A DNA stretch of 64,000 nucleotides from Variovorax ginsengisoli (GTDB lineage: Bacteria; Pseudomonadota; Gammaproteobacteria; Burkholderiales; Burkholderiaceae_C). The DNA is taken from contig NZ_JAUSRO010000012.1 in the NCBI RefSeq assembly GCF_030811835.1, forward strand, positions 124,001-188,000, in the 5' to 3' direction. This document shows, in pieces, positions 48,697 through 58,750 of the stretch. Position numbers and translations under genes: made by a program. Position 1 is the stretch's first letter; the number at the start of each line of letters is the position of its first letter. The notes beneath the pieces are model-generated. The model saw only the letters and a program-made list of their open reading frames with translations. It was not told the DNA's origin and searched no databases.

Positions 48697-51600
48697 ATGT
48701 CCATTCACGCCGCGCTCCATCACGTCACCCATTACAAGTACGACCGTCCGGTGCAATTGGGACCGCAGGTCGTCCGCCTGCGTCCGGCGCCGCACTGCCG
48801 CAGCAACGTCATTTCCTACTCCCTGCGCATCGAGCCCGAGCAGCATTTCGTCAATTGGATGCAGGACCCGTTCGCCAACTACCAGGCGCGGCTGGTGTTT
48901 CCTGAGAAGACAACCGAATTCAAGGTCACGGTCGATCTCGTGGTCGAGATGGCGGTCTACAACCCCTTCGACTTCTTCCTGGAGCCGCAGGCTGAGAACT
49001 TTCCGTTCAAGTACACGGCGTCCCAGGCCGAAGAGCTCGCGCCCTATCTGGTCACCGAGACGCCCACGCCGCTGCTGCAGGCCTACCTCGACAAGATCGA
49101 GCGCAAGGAACAGCGCACCATCGACTTCCTGGTGGGTATCAACCAGCAGGTGCAGCAGGACGTCAACTACCTGATCCGCATGGAGCCTGGCGTGCAGACG
49201 CCTGAAGAAACGCTGGCCAACGGCAGCGGCTCCTGCCGGGACTCGGGCTGGCTGCTGGTGCAACTGCTGCGCCATTGCGGCCTGGCCGCGCGCTTCGTCT
49301 CGGGTTACCTGATCCAGCTCACACCCGACGTCAAGGCGCTCGATGGCCCGAGCGGGACCACCGTCGACTTCACCGACCTGCACGCGTGGTGCGAAGTGTT
49401 CCTGCCCGGCGCCGGCTGGATCGGCCTGGACGCCACCTCCGGCCTGCTCGCTGGCGAAGGTCACATTCCGCTCGCCTGCACGCCGACACCATCGAGCGCT
49501 GCGCCGATCGAAGGCGTGGTGGACGACGCCGAGGTCGAATTCGGCCACGACATGGTGGTCACGCGCGTGTACGAATCACCACGCGTGACCAAGCCCTACA
49601 CCGAGGAACAATGGGCCGAGGTGCTGGCGCTGGGTGCCAAGGTGGACACGCGCCTGGAGGCCGGCGACGTTCGCCTGACCATGGGTGGCGAACCGACCTA
49701 CGTGGCCACCAGCGACCGTGACGCCGCCGAATGGAACACCGACGCGCTCGGCCCGACCAAGCGCGGCTACGCAACCGAACTCGTGCAGAAGCTGCGTGCC
49801 GAATACGGCGACGGCGGCTTCCTGCACTTCGGCCAGGGCAAGTGGTATCCCGGCGAGCAACTGCCGCGCTGGGCGCTGTCGATCTTCTGGCGCGCCGACG
49901 GCCAGACGATCTGGCACAACCCGGAACTCTTCGCCGACGAGCGGGTGCCGACGCACTACACGAGCGAAGACGCGCGCCGCTTCACCACCGTGCTGGCGCA
50001 CCGCCTCGGCCTGACCGAGCGCTACATCCAGCCGGGCTACGAAGACACCTACTACTACCTCTGGCGCGAACGCCGCCTGCCGGTCAACGTCGATCCCTTC
50101 GACTCGAAGCTCGACGACGAGATGGAGCGCGTGCGCCTGCGCCGCGTCTTCACGCAGAAGCTCGACGCCGTCATCGGCTACATGCTGCCTATCGAGCCGA
50201 CCAGCGCCGACCGCGATGCCCCCGCGCTCGAAGGCCCGGGCTGGACCACTGGCCCGTGGTTCCTGCGCGACGACCGCCTGTTCCTGATCCCCGGCGACTC
50301 GCCGATGGGGTATCGCCTGCCGCTCGACTCCCAACCTTGGGCGAGCAAGGGCGACTATCCGTACATGATCGACCGCGACCCGACGGCTCCGCGCGACGCC
50401 CTGCCCAGCGCCGCCGACTACCGGGCACGCTACGTCTCGGCGCCAGGGTCCCAGGCCACCGGCACGGCCGGCGTGCCCTATGCCTTCGGCCTGCCAACCA
50501 CCTCGACCGCCAGCCTGCGCATGCAAGCGGCAGGCGCCTCCACCAGCTACACGCCGGGTGCCGGTGCGGGCGCAACGCCCGCCGCCGGTACCGGCACCGG
50601 GCCGGCCGATGATGAAGCCAACAGCGCCACCAGTGCCGCGAACACACGCTTTCCACGCCGTGGCGAGTCGGCCCATTGGGTGACGCGCACCGCGCTGTGC
50701 GTGGAAGTGCGCGACCCGCGCCGCGCCAACGGCCCGGCCGCTGAGAAGGTCGGCAGCGCCTCGGGGGTGCTCTATGTGTTCATGCCCCCGCTCGCGCGCC
50801 TGGAAGACTATCTCGACCTCGTCGCGGCCGTCGAAGCCACGTCCGAGCAGCTGGGCCTGAAGATCGTGATGGAAGGCTACCCGCCCCCGCGCGATCCGCG
50901 CCTGAAGATGCTGGCCGTCACGCCCGATCCGGGCGTGATCGAAGTCAACATCCATCCGGCCAGCAACTGGAAGGAACTGGTCGCCCACACGGAGTTCCTC
51001 TACAACGCCGCATTCGAGACGCGCCTGTCGGCAGAAAAGTTCATGACCGATGGCCGCCACACCGGCACCGGCGGCGGCAACCACTTCGTCATGGGCGGCG
51101 CCACGCCGGCCGACAGTCCCTTCCTGCGCCGGCCCGAACTGCTGGCCAGCCTGTTGCTGTACTGGCACAACCACCCGTCACTGAGCTACCTGTTCTCGGG
51201 CATGTTCATCGGCCCGACCAGCCAGGCGCCGCGCGTCGACGAGGCCCGCAACGACCAGGTCTACGAGCTGGAAATCGCCCTCAAGGAAATCGCCAAGAAC
51301 CGCGAAATCTACGGCGCGAACATGCCGGCATGGCTGGTCGACCGCACGCTGCGCAACATCCTGGTGGACGTGACGGGCAACACGCACCGCAGCGAGTTCT
51401 GCATCGACAAGCTGTACTCGCCCGACTCGTCCATGGGCCGGCTGGGCCTGCTCGAGTTGCGCGCCTTCGAAATGCCGCCGCACGCACGCATGAGCATCGT
51501 GCAGCAGTTGCTCATCCGGGCCTTGGTGGCACGCTTCTGGGACGAGCCCTACCAGGCGCCCGCTACCCGCTGGGGCACCGAGCTGCACGACCGCTTCCTG

Positions 51601-52254
51601 CTTCCGACCTTCGTCAAGATGGACTTCGACGACGTCATCACCGAAATGCGCCAGGCTGGCTTCGCTTTCGATGCCAACTGGTTCGCACCGCACCTGGAAT
51701 TCCGCTTCCCGCTGGTCGGTCAGGTGCAGGCGATGGGCGTGGAGCTGTCGCTGCGCAACGCGCTTGAGCCCTGGCACGTGATGGGCGAAGAAGGCTCGGC
51801 CGGCGGCACCGTGCGCTACGTCGACTCTTCGCTCGAACGCATCGAAGTGCGCGTGACAGGACTCAACGAGAGCCGCCACGTCGTGACCGTCAATGGTGCC
51901 GTGCTGCCGCTGCAGCCCACCGGTACCACGGGCGAATTCGTCGCTGGCGTACGCTACAAGGCCTGGAACCCACCGTCGGCACTGCACCCGAGCATCGGCG
52001 CACACGCGCCGCTGACCTTCGATCTGGTCGACACCTGGATGAAACGCTCCCTCGGCGGCTGCCAGTACTTCGTCGCGCACCCGGGCGGTCGCAACTACGA
52101 GACCTTCCCGGTCAACGCCTACGAAGCCGAGAGCCGTCGCATGTCGCGCTTCACCCGCATGGGGCACACCCCGGGCCTCATGCGCACGCCGCCGGCCACG
52201 ATCGAGTTGGCGGGCAGCCGCGAATTCCCGTTCACCCTCGACCTGCGGCGGTGA
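48697..52254 (+). CDS. Transglutaminase-fold protein with DUF2126 domain
   Basis: Large protein of 1185 residues. Residues 1-290 are a transglutaminase-like N-terminal and core domain with catalytic Cys180 (GSGSCRDSGW), His229 (DLHAWCEVF) and Asp245 (WIGLDATSG). The remainder is DUF2126, seen in peptide-ligase gene clusters. An Ala/Gly/Thr-rich linker lies near residues 600-640. The start is the ATG at 48697. It probably cleaves or transfers amide bonds on a product of the neighbouring ATP-grasp enzymes (inference from gene-cluster logic). Confidence 0.88.
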   Translation: MSIHAALHHVTHYKYDRPVQLGPQVVRLRPAPHCRSNVISYSLRIEPEQHFVNWMQDPFANYQARLVFPEKTTEFKVTVDLVVEMAVYNPFDFFLEPQAENFPFKYTASQAEELAPYLVTETPTPLLQAYLDKIERKEQRTIDFLVGINQQVQQDVNYLIRMEPGVQTPEETLANGSGSCRDSGWLLVQLLRHCGLAARFVSGYLIQLTPDVKALDGPSGTTVDFTDLHAWCEVFLPGAGWIGLDATSGLLAGEGHIPLACTPTPSSAAPIEGVVDDAEVEFGHDMVVTRVYESPRVTKPYTEEQWAEVLALGAKVDTRLEAGDVRLTMGGEPTYVATSDRDAAEWNTDALGPTKRGYATELVQKLRAEYGDGGFLHFGQGKWYPGEQLPRWALSIFWRADGQTIWHNPELFADERVPTHYTSEDARRFTTVLAHRLGLTERYIQPGYEDTYYYLWRERRLPVNVDPFDSKLDDEMERVRLRRVFTQKLDAVIGYMLPIEPTSADRDAPALEGPGWTTGPWFLRDDRLFLIPGDSPMGYRLPLDSQPWASKGDYPYMIDRDPTAPRDALPSAADYRARYVSAPGSQATGTAGVPYAFGLPTTSTASLRMQAAGASTSYTPGAGAGATPAAGTGTGPADDEANSATSAANTRFPRRGESAHWVTRTALCVEVRDPRRANGPAAEKVGSASGVLYVFMPPLARLEDYLDLVAAVEATSEQLGLKIVMEGYPPPRDPRLKMLAVTPDPGVIEVNIHPASNWKELVAHTEFLYNAAFETRLSAEKFMTDGRHTGTGGGNHFVMGGATPADSPFLRRPELLASLLLYWHNHPSLSYLFSGMFIGPTSQAPRVDEARNDQVYELEIALKEIAKNREIYGANMPAWLVDRTLRNILVDVTGNTHRSEFCIDKLYSPDSSMGRLGLLELRAFEMPPHARMSIVQQLLIRALVARFWDEPYQAPATRWGTELHDRFLLPTFVKMDFDDVITEMRQAGFAFDANWFAPHLEFRFPLVGQVQAMGVELSLRNALEPWHVMGEEGSAGGTVRYVDSSLERIEVRVTGLNESRHVVTVNGAVLPLQPTGTTGEFVAGVRYKAWNPPSALHPSIGAHAPLTFDLVDTWMKRSLGGCQYFVAHPGGRNYETFPVNAYEAESRRMSRFTRMGHTPGLMRTPPATIELAGSREFPFTLDLRR

Positions 52255-52387
52255 GTGAGCCTGTTTTCAACGACTTTTTCCGCCATTGCCAACCATTTCC
52301 GGATGGATGGCATGGCTGAGTGGCGGGCGATGTAAAAATGCCCCCACTGTGGAACCGTTGAACGACTCTCTCTTTGGCTCGCAGGCG

Positions 52388-55114
52388 ATGGAAACTCCAG
52401 CCTCGCTGGCGTCAGCGCTCGCGCCCGCCGCGCAACCGGGGCACTTCGACGAATTGCGCGGTGCCGCCCGCGCGGTGCCCGCAACGCGCCCGACGGCCCC
52501 TGCGCCGAGCATGGGCACGGCCACTGGTGCGCTGCTGCACGATGCCGCGCTGCCGCCCGCTGCGCCGCCGCCTGACGCCACTGCCGGCACCGGCGCATCA
52601 CCGCCTGCAAACCAGGCGTCCCCAGCGCCGACGTCCACCGACAAGCCACCGCTGACGCCTTCCTGGTCACGCTTTTTCGAGCACCTGGGCGCGGGCGGCT
52701 TCAGCGACCTGCCGCGCCGCGCACTCAGCCTGGAACGACAGATCCGCGACAACGGTGTCACCTACAACGTTTACGCCGACGCCGACGGGCCGCAGCGACC
52801 CTGGTCGCTCGACCTGTTCCCGCTGATCATCTCGCCCGAAAGCTGGAAGCAGATCGAAGCCGGCGTGCTTCAGCGCGTGCGGGTCCTCGACCGCGTGATG
52901 GCGGACGTCTATGGTCCGCAGCAATTGCTTGCCGAGGGCCTTCTTCCTCCCGCACTGGTCCGCGGACATCCGGGTTACCTGCGCCCCCTGCATGGCGTCA
53001 AACCGCCGGGCGATACCTGGCTGCACATCACGGCCTTCGACCTGGCCCGCGGGCCCGACGGCAACTGGTGGGTGGTCTCGCAGCGCACGCAGGCGCCGTC
53101 CGGCCTGGGCTACCTGCTGGAGAACCGGCTGGCGATCTCGCGCCAGTTCCCGCAGGCCTTCGAAGAACTGCAGGTGCAGCGCCTGGCTGCCACCTACAGC
53201 GCGATGATGGAAGGCCTGCAGCGCATGTGTCCGGCCGGACAGCCACCGCACATCGCCCTGCTCACCCCCGGGCCGTACAACGAAACCTACTTCGAGCATG
53301 CCTACCTGGCGCGCTACCTGGGCGTCACCCTGGTCGAGGGCAGCGATCTCACGGTGCGCGACCAGCGCCTGTACCTGAAGACCCTGCAAGGCCTGCGCCC
53401 TGTCCACGGGCTCATCAAGCGGCTGGACGACCAGTACCTCGATCCGCTGGAACTGCGTCCCGACTCCACGCTGGGCGTGCCCGGCCTGCTGCAGGCCATT
53501 CGCGCCGGCAACGTGCTGGTGGCCAACATGCCGGGTTCGGCTTTTCTCGAATCGCCCGCGCTGCTCGGCTTCCTGCCGGCGCTGGCGCGGCGCCTCATCG
53601 GCGAAAAATTGCAGTTGCCCGCCCTGCCCACCTGGTGGTGCGGCGAAAGGGCCGCGCTCGAATCGGCCCTGCCACAACTGAGCGAGGCCGCGATCAAGCC
53701 GACCTACCCCGGCTACGACGCCCGTGCGAGCTTCGAGGCCGTGCTGGGCAGCCAGATGGGCCGGCGCGAACTCGACGAATGGGCCGGGCGCATCGTGCGG
53801 CAAGGCGACGAACACACGCTGCAGAGCTACCTGCCGCTCTCGCAGATGCCCACCTGGGCACAGGACGCGCAGGGCACCGGGCGGATCGCGCCACGCGCGA
53901 TGCTGCTGCGGGTGTTCGCGGTGAGCGACGGTGCGCAGTCCTGGCGCGTGCTGCCCGGCGGCCTCGCGCGGCTGGCTGGCTCCAATGCACAGATCGCGTC
54001 GATGCAGCGCGGTGGCAGCAGCGCGGACGTCTGGGTGCAGACACACGGCGAAGTCGACCGCACGACGCTGCTGCAGCCGCACGCCACGCCCGCGTCGCTG
54101 GCGCGCCACCGTGCGCCGGTGACCAGCCGCGCCGCCGAGAACATGTTCTGGCTGGGCCGCTATACCGAGCGCGCAGAGAACGCCGTGCGTCTGGCACGAC
54201 TGACCCTGGACCTGCTGGGCGGGGAAGACCAGTCCTCGCGCGCGCTCCTGACCTGGCTGCACCACGAGGCGCAGCGCAACGCGCTGATTCCGCCGGCCGT
54301 GCCCGTGGGCACCAAGTCGCGCCGCGTGTTCGAGCGGGCGCTGATCGCCGAACTGGGCAACGTGAAAAGTGGCGGCAGCGTGGGATACAACCTCAGCAGC
54401 GTGCGGCACGCCGCCGCCGCCGTGCGTGAGCGGCTCTCGCAGGACCACTGGAACCAGATCGTTCGCGCAGAGGCCGAATTCCTCCGCCGAACCGCCGAAC
54501 AGGTCGGCGAGACCCACGAAGGCAGCTACGCCGCAAGTGCCGCGCTGCGCTCGCTCGAAGCCGCCAGCGCCGCCCTCGCGGCCATGACCGGCGCCCAGAC
54601 GGACCGCATGACCCGCGACGACGCGTGGCGCCTGCTGTCGATCGGCCGGCATATCGAACGGCTGGCCTTCCTGTCGAGCGCCCTGGCGGCCGGCTTCAGG
54701 ACCGGTGCCGTGCACGAGGTGAGCGGCTTCGAGGCGGTGGTCGGCCTGTTCGACAGCACCATCACCTTCCATGCCCGCTACCAGCAGCGACGCGACGTGG
54801 CCACGCTGGTCGACCTGCTGGTGCTCGACGGCGACAACCCGCGTTCACTGGCCTGGGTGACGCAAACCCTGCGCGGGCGCATTGCGAAGCTCGCCGGCAG
54901 TGCACCCGGCAAGCTGACGGCGCTGTCCTATGAACTTCCCGACCCGGCAAGCTGGACGCTCGAGAACCTGTGCGATCCGGGCCCCGAAGGCAACTATCCG
55001 GCCCTCATCGCCCTGTTTGCCACCAGCGAAACGGCGGCCTACCATGTGTCCGATGCCATCGGCACACGCTACTTCACGCTGACCTCCGAGTCCCTGCGCT
55101 CGGTCGGTGCCTAG
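52388..55114 (+). CDS. Fused circularly permuted ATP-grasp and alpha-E protein
   Basis: Protein of about 908 residues. A ~95-residue Ala/Pro-rich N-terminus is followed by the ATP-grasp part (LLTPGPYNETYFEHAYLARYL, RPDSTLGVPGLLQAI) to about residue 560. The alpha-E part (ENMFWLGRYTERAENAVR) runs from about 590 to the end. It is the fused counterpart of the split pair at 43533-46027. The start is uncertain: ATG 52388, GTG 52350 or an ATG further upstream; no good ribosome-binding site decides. The stop is two bases before the next gene. Confidence 0.85.
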   Translation: METPASLASALAPAAQPGHFDELRGAARAVPATRPTAPAPSMGTATGALLHDAALPPAAPPPDATAGTGASPPANQASPAPTSTDKPPLTPSWSRFFEHLGAGGFSDLPRRALSLERQIRDNGVTYNVYADADGPQRPWSLDLFPLIISPESWKQIEAGVLQRVRVLDRVMADVYGPQQLLAEGLLPPALVRGHPGYLRPLHGVKPPGDTWLHITAFDLARGPDGNWWVVSQRTQAPSGLGYLLENRLAISRQFPQAFEELQVQRLAATYSAMMEGLQRMCPAGQPPHIALLTPGPYNETYFEHAYLARYLGVTLVEGSDLTVRDQRLYLKTLQGLRPVHGLIKRLDDQYLDPLELRPDSTLGVPGLLQAIRAGNVLVANMPGSAFLESPALLGFLPALARRLIGEKLQLPALPTWWCGERAALESALPQLSEAAIKPTYPGYDARASFEAVLGSQMGRRELDEWAGRIVRQGDEHTLQSYLPLSQMPTWAQDAQGTGRIAPRAMLLRVFAVSDGAQSWRVLPGGLARLAGSNAQIASMQRGGSSADVWVQTHGEVDRTTLLQPHATPASLARHRAPVTSRAAENMFWLGRYTERAENAVRLARLTLDLLGGEDQSSRALLTWLHHEAQRNALIPPAVPVGTKSRRVFERALIAELGNVKSGGSVGYNLSSVRHAAAAVRERLSQDHWNQIVRAEAEFLRRTAEQVGETHEGSYAASAALRSLEAASAALAAMTGAQTDRMTRDDAWRLLSIGRHIERLAFLSSALAAGFRTGAVHEVSGFEAVVGLFDSTITFHARYQQRRDVATLVDLLVLDGDNPRSLAWVTQTLRGRIAKLAGSAPGKLTALSYELPDPASWTLENLCDPGPEGNYPALIALFATSETAAYHVSDAIGTRYFTLTSESLRSVGA

Positions 55115-55116
55115 CC

Positions 55117-56148
55117 ATGCTGCTCCAAGTCACCCACGAAACACGCTACGACTACACGCCTCCGGTCGAGACAGCGCAGCATCTGGCCCACCTCAAGCCG
55201 CGTACCACCGCGTCGCAGCGCCTGGTGAGCCATGCGTTGACGATCACCCCGACACCCGCCCAGCACAGCGAAGCGGCCGATTTGTACGGCAATGCCCGTG
55301 CCTTCTTCGCGCTCGAATCGACGCACGAAGAACTCGTGGTCACCGCGCAGAGCGTGGTCGAGACCTCAGTACCGGTCATGTCGCCAAGCATTGCACGCGC
55401 CATGCCCTGGGAGGAGGTCCGCGAGCGCTTTCGCTTCAGCAAGGGCTCGCGCTTCGATCCGGCGTCGGACTTCGTTTTTCCATCGCCTTACGTGCCACGG
55501 CATGACAATTTTGCGGCATATGCGCGTGCCAGCTTCGTGGCGGCTCGCCCGACGTTCGACGCCGCCATGGACCTCACCTTGCGCATCTACCGCGACTTCG
55601 AGTACGACGCCAACAGCACGGAGATCAACACCCCTGCGGTGGACGCGCTGGCCCAGCGCAAGGGCGTGTGCCAGGACTTCGCGCACATCATGATCGCCTG
55701 CCTGCGCACACTCGGGCTTCCGGCCCGGTATGTCAGCGGCTACCTTCTCACGCAACCACCACCGGGTCAGCCACGGCTGGTGGGGGCCGATGCGTCGCAT
55801 GCCTGGGTCTCGGTGTACCTGCCGGGTGCCGACGGCCCCGGCGACTGGGTGGACTTCGATCCAACCAATGGTCGTCAGCCCGGCGAGGATTACGTGACGC
55901 TGGCCATCGGGCGCGACTACTCCGACGTGTCGCCGATGCGCGGCGTGCTGCATGGTGGCGCACGCCACACGCTGGACGTGGGCGTCACCGTGCAGCCCCT
56001 CGATGCGCTGACAGGCTGCGCGACGGAATTGCCGCAAGGCGCGCCGTCGCCGGTGCAGCCTGCGCCGCCGGCGTCCTCGCAGTCACAGTCGCAGTCACAA
56101 ATGCAGTCGCAATCCCAATTCGCACCCCAGCCTCCGTACCAGTACTGA
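55117..56148 (+). CDS. Transglutaminase family protein with Gln/Ser repeat tail
   Basis: Protein of 343 residues with an N-terminal transglutaminase-associated domain and a core with Cys185 (RKGVCQDFAH), His228 (ASHAWVSVY) and Asp248 (WVDFDPTNG). The last ~30 residues are a QS repeat, encoded by a near-perfect six-base DNA repeat at 56077-56118. It is the last gene of the ligase cluster, two bases after the fused ATP-grasp gene. Confidence 0.9.
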   Translation: MLLQVTHETRYDYTPPVETAQHLAHLKPRTTASQRLVSHALTITPTPAQHSEAADLYGNARAFFALESTHEELVVTAQSVVETSVPVMSPSIARAMPWEEVRERFRFSKGSRFDPASDFVFPSPYVPRHDNFAAYARASFVAARPTFDAAMDLTLRIYRDFEYDANSTEINTPAVDALAQRKGVCQDFAHIMIACLRTLGLPARYVSGYLLTQPPPGQPRLVGADASHAWVSVYLPGADGPGDWVDFDPTNGRQPGEDYVTLAIGRDYSDVSPMRGVLHGGARHTLDVGVTVQPLDALTGCATELPQGAPSPVQPAPPASSQSQSQSQMQSQSQFAPQPPYQY

Positions 56149-56185
56149 GCGGGTGCGCTTCATCTTTCAAACAGGACCTTTTTCC

Positions 56186-56644
56186 ATGAGCGTTTACGAC
56201 AAACTCACCCAGCTCGGTATCTCGCTGCCGCCCGTCGCCGTGCCTGCGGCCGCCTACGTGCCGTTCGTGAAGACCGGCAACCTGGTCTTCCTGTCCGGCC
56301 ACGTGGCCAAGAAGGACGGCAAGCCCTGGGTCGGCCAACTCGGCGCCAGCATCGCCACCGACGAAGGCAAGCAGGCCGCTCGCGCCATCGCCATCGATCT
56401 GCTCGGCACGTTGCACGCCGCCACGGGCGACCTGAACAAGATCACCCGCATCGTCAAGGTCATGAGCCTCGTCAATTCGACCTCGACCTTCACCGAACAG
56501 CATCTGGTGACCAATGGAGCGAGCGAACTGTTCGCCGAAGTCTTCGGCCCGGAAAAAGGCGCGCATGCACGCAGTGCCTTTGGCGTGGCGCAGATCCCGA
56601 TGGGTTGCTGCGTTGAAATCGAGCTGATCGCTGAAATCGGCTGA
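56186..56644 (+). CDS. RidA (YjgF/YER057c/UK114) family protein
   Basis: Small cytoplasmic protein of 152 residues, related to the enamine/imine deaminase RidA. The Arg of the active site is kept (HARSAFGVAQIP) and the ending GCCVEIELIAEIG fits the family. It belongs to the longer YjgF subgroup, so 2-aminoacrylate deamination is only a possibility. It follows the transglutaminase gene by 37 bases and is convergent with the LacI-type gene. Confidence 0.88.
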   Translation: MSVYDKLTQLGISLPPVAVPAAAYVPFVKTGNLVFLSGHVAKKDGKPWVGQLGASIATDEGKQAARAIAIDLLGTLHAATGDLNKITRIVKVMSLVNSTSTFTEQHLVTNGASELFAEVFGPEKGAHARSAFGVAQIPMGCCVEIELIAEIG

Positions 56645-56714
56645 TCGCCAGGCCACAGTTGCAACGGCCACGGGCACCGTCGCACGCACGCGATGGCGCC
56701 GATGCCCGCAGGCC

Positions 56715-57764
56715 TTAGGGGCTCAGCGACGACCCGCGCAGCACCAGTTGCCCAGGCAACAACAGCTGGCGCGCAGGGCCTTCGAGTCCGCCCAAGCGTT
56801 CGATCAGACAGGTCGCCGCCGTACGCCCAATGGCGTCCGTCGGCTGCGCGATGGTGCTCAGACCCGGGCCGACCAACGGCGCCCATTCGGTGTCGTCGAA
56901 ACCCACGAAGCTCAACGCATCGCCAAAACGCCAACCCAGACGCGTCATTGCCGTCGCGATGCGCAATGTCACGACGGCATTGCCGGCAATGACCGCCGGC
57001 CGATGTCCTGGCGACGCACGCCCCACCAGTGCGCACAGGGCCTGATCCAGCGCGTCGTTGGCATCCTCCCTGCTCTCGACCACCCTCCCGTGCAACACGC
57101 CTGCATGGACCTTCATGCAGTCGCCGAAGGCGGCCGCACGCTCGTGGCGCGTGCTCACGTCGTGCTGCGGTTCGGTGAGGTAGAGGAATTCGCGCGCGCC
57201 GCCATCGCGCAGGTGTTCGCAGGCCAGCGCCATGGCGCCCGCATTGTCCAGCGAGACGAAGTCGGCCTCCATGCCGTCATGCCGGCGATCGACGAGCACC
57301 ACCGGCTTGCCATGCCGCGCCACGGCGTCCACAACGCCAGCGCCGCGGCCCAGCGTATTGAGGATGAAGCCGTCGACCTGGTAGCCGGCCAAGGCATCGA
57401 TGGCCTCACGACCGCGCTCGAAATCGTTGCCCAGGTTGAACAGCATCACCAGGTAACCAGCGTCCTGGCAGGCCTTCTCGGCGCCGCGCAGCACGGCCAC
57501 CGAATAAGGGTTGGTGATGTCGGCCACGATCAGGCCGATGAGCCGCGACTTGCCGCGGCTCAAGGCCTGTGCCATCGGGCTGGGCGAGTAGCCGAGCGTT
57601 GCGATGGCGGCCTCCACACGGGCGGCGATGTCGGGGCTCAGCAGGCGCTCGCGGTGGTTGAAGAAACGCGACACCGTGGCCTTCGACACACCCGCAGCCG
57701 CCGCCACGTCGGCGATGGTCGCCCGCTGGCTGGCGGGCTTCTGGCGCGGCGCGCGGGCGTTCAC
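56715..57764 (-). CDS. ptxS: LacI-family regulator, PtxS-like
   Basis: Repressor of 349 residues. The helix-turn-helix ATIADVAAAAGVSKATVSRFFNH lies at about residues 15-37 and is followed by the hinge and a periplasmic-binding-protein-like effector domain. Its gene ends the kgu-type operon; the start GTG (57762-57764) overlaps the kguD stop. In Pseudomonas, PtxS represses 2-ketogluconate genes through the core TGAAACCGGTTTCA. The same core stands upstream of this operon (63830-63843). The symbol is based on context plus operator, not on a verified orthology. Confidence 0.8.
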   Translation of the reverse strand: MNARAPRQKPASQRATIADVAAAAGVSKATVSRFFNHRERLLSPDIAARVEAAIATLGYSPSPMAQALSRGKSRLIGLIVADITNPYSVAVLRGAEKACQDAGYLVMLFNLGNDFERGREAIDALAGYQVDGFILNTLGRGAGVVDAVARHGKPVVLVDRRHDGMEADFVSLDNAGAMALACEHLRDGGAREFLYLTEPQHDVSTRHERAAAFGDCMKVHAGVLHGRVVESREDANDALDQALCALVGRASPGHRPAVIAGNAVVTLRIATAMTRLGWRFGDALSFVGFDDTEWAPLVGPGLSTIAQPTDAIGRTAATCLIERLGGLEGPARQLLLPGQLVLRGSSLSP

Positions 57765-58750
57765 ACGGCCGCCGTGTCGTAAACGGCGGCAGGCCTTTCA
57801 CCCGCCAGCGCCCGCAGCAGGTTGGTGGTCGCCAATTCAGCCATCGCATGGCGCGTCTCGTGGGTGGCCGAACCGATGTGCGGCAGCGGCGTGACGCGCG
57901 GGTGCGTGCGCAAGGCCGAGGCCATCGGCAACGGCTCCTTGGCGAACACGTCGAGGCCGGCCGCCAGCAACTGGCCGCTGTCGAGCGCCGCCAGCAGATC
58001 GTCTTCATTGACGGTCGCGCCGCGGCCGCCGTTGATGAAGATCGCGCCCGGCTTCATCTGCGCAAACAGGTCGGCGTCGATCATGCCTCGCGTGCTGGCC
58101 GACAGCGGCAGCATCGCCACGACGAAGTCGGACTCGGCGAGCATGGCGTCGAGCGCTGTGTGCAGCGCCTTGCCCTGCAGTTCGGGCGCCTGTGTGGCGA
58201 GATCGACCGGTCTGCGCGCGTGGTAGCGCACCGGCATGCCGAAGCCGAGCGCCGCGCGGCGCGCGATGGCCTGGCCGATGCGGCCGAAACCCAGCAGGCC
58301 GAGCGTCTTGCCATGCACGTCGAAGCCGAACAGGTCTTCGCCGATGTTCTTGTCCCAGCGACCTTCCCGCACGAGGTTGGCCAGTTCGACCACGCGGCGG
58401 CTGGTGGCCATCAGCAGCGCGAAAACGGTATCGGCCACCGTCTCGTCGAGCACGCCGGGTGTGTGGCACAGCATGATGCCGCGCGCCTGCAATGCGTCGA
58501 GCGCGTAGTTGTCGACGCCCACCGACACGCTGGAGATGACCTCCAGCTTCGGCGCCGCCACCAGCAGCGCGGCATCGACGGGGTAGCTCGAACCGATCAT
58601 TCCCTGCACTTCGGCCAGCGCGGCATGAAAAGCATCGCGCTGCGTCGGCAGCTTGGGGTTGGCGACCTTCACGTCGTGCGCGGCTTCGAGCCGGGCGAGT
58701 TGGTCGTCCGGCAGCTCGCGAAAAACGAGAACCTTCTTGCGTGCGGTCAT
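57761..58750 (-). CDS. kguD: D-isomer-specific 2-hydroxyacid dehydrogenase, probable 2-keto-6-phosphogluconate reductase
   Basis: NAD(P)-dependent reductase of 329 residues, the length of KguD. The cofactor motif GLLGFGRIGQAIARRA is near residue 150. The catalytic Arg lies in GGRGATVNEDDL, and the Glu/His pair is in the C-terminal part (LPHIGSATHE). In the 2-ketogluconate pathway it would convert 2-keto-6-phosphogluconate to 6-phosphogluconate. A glyoxylate/hydroxypyruvate or plain 2-ketogluconate reductase is the alternative. It overlaps the kinase gene by four bases. Confidence 0.78.
   Translation of the reverse strand: MTARKKVLVFRELPDDQLARLEAAHDVKVANPKLPTQRDAFHAALAEVQGMIGSSYPVDAALLVAAPKLEVISSVSVGVDNYALDALQARGIMLCHTPGVLDETVADTVFALLMATSRRVVELANLVREGRWDKNIGEDLFGFDVHGKTLGLLGFGRIGQAIARRAALGFGMPVRYHARRPVDLATQAPELQGKALHTALDAMLAESDFVVAMLPLSASTRGMIDADLFAQMKPGAIFINGGRGATVNEDDLLAALDSGQLLAAGLDVFAKEPLPMASALRTHPRVTPLPHIGSATHETRHAMAELATTNLLRALAGERPAAVYDTAAV

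Noticed and set aside
52255-52387. Upstream extension of the fused ATP-grasp gene
   Set aside because: An in-frame extension is open here, but its residues match nothing and show no ribosome-binding site. I kept the later ATG while noting the doubt.
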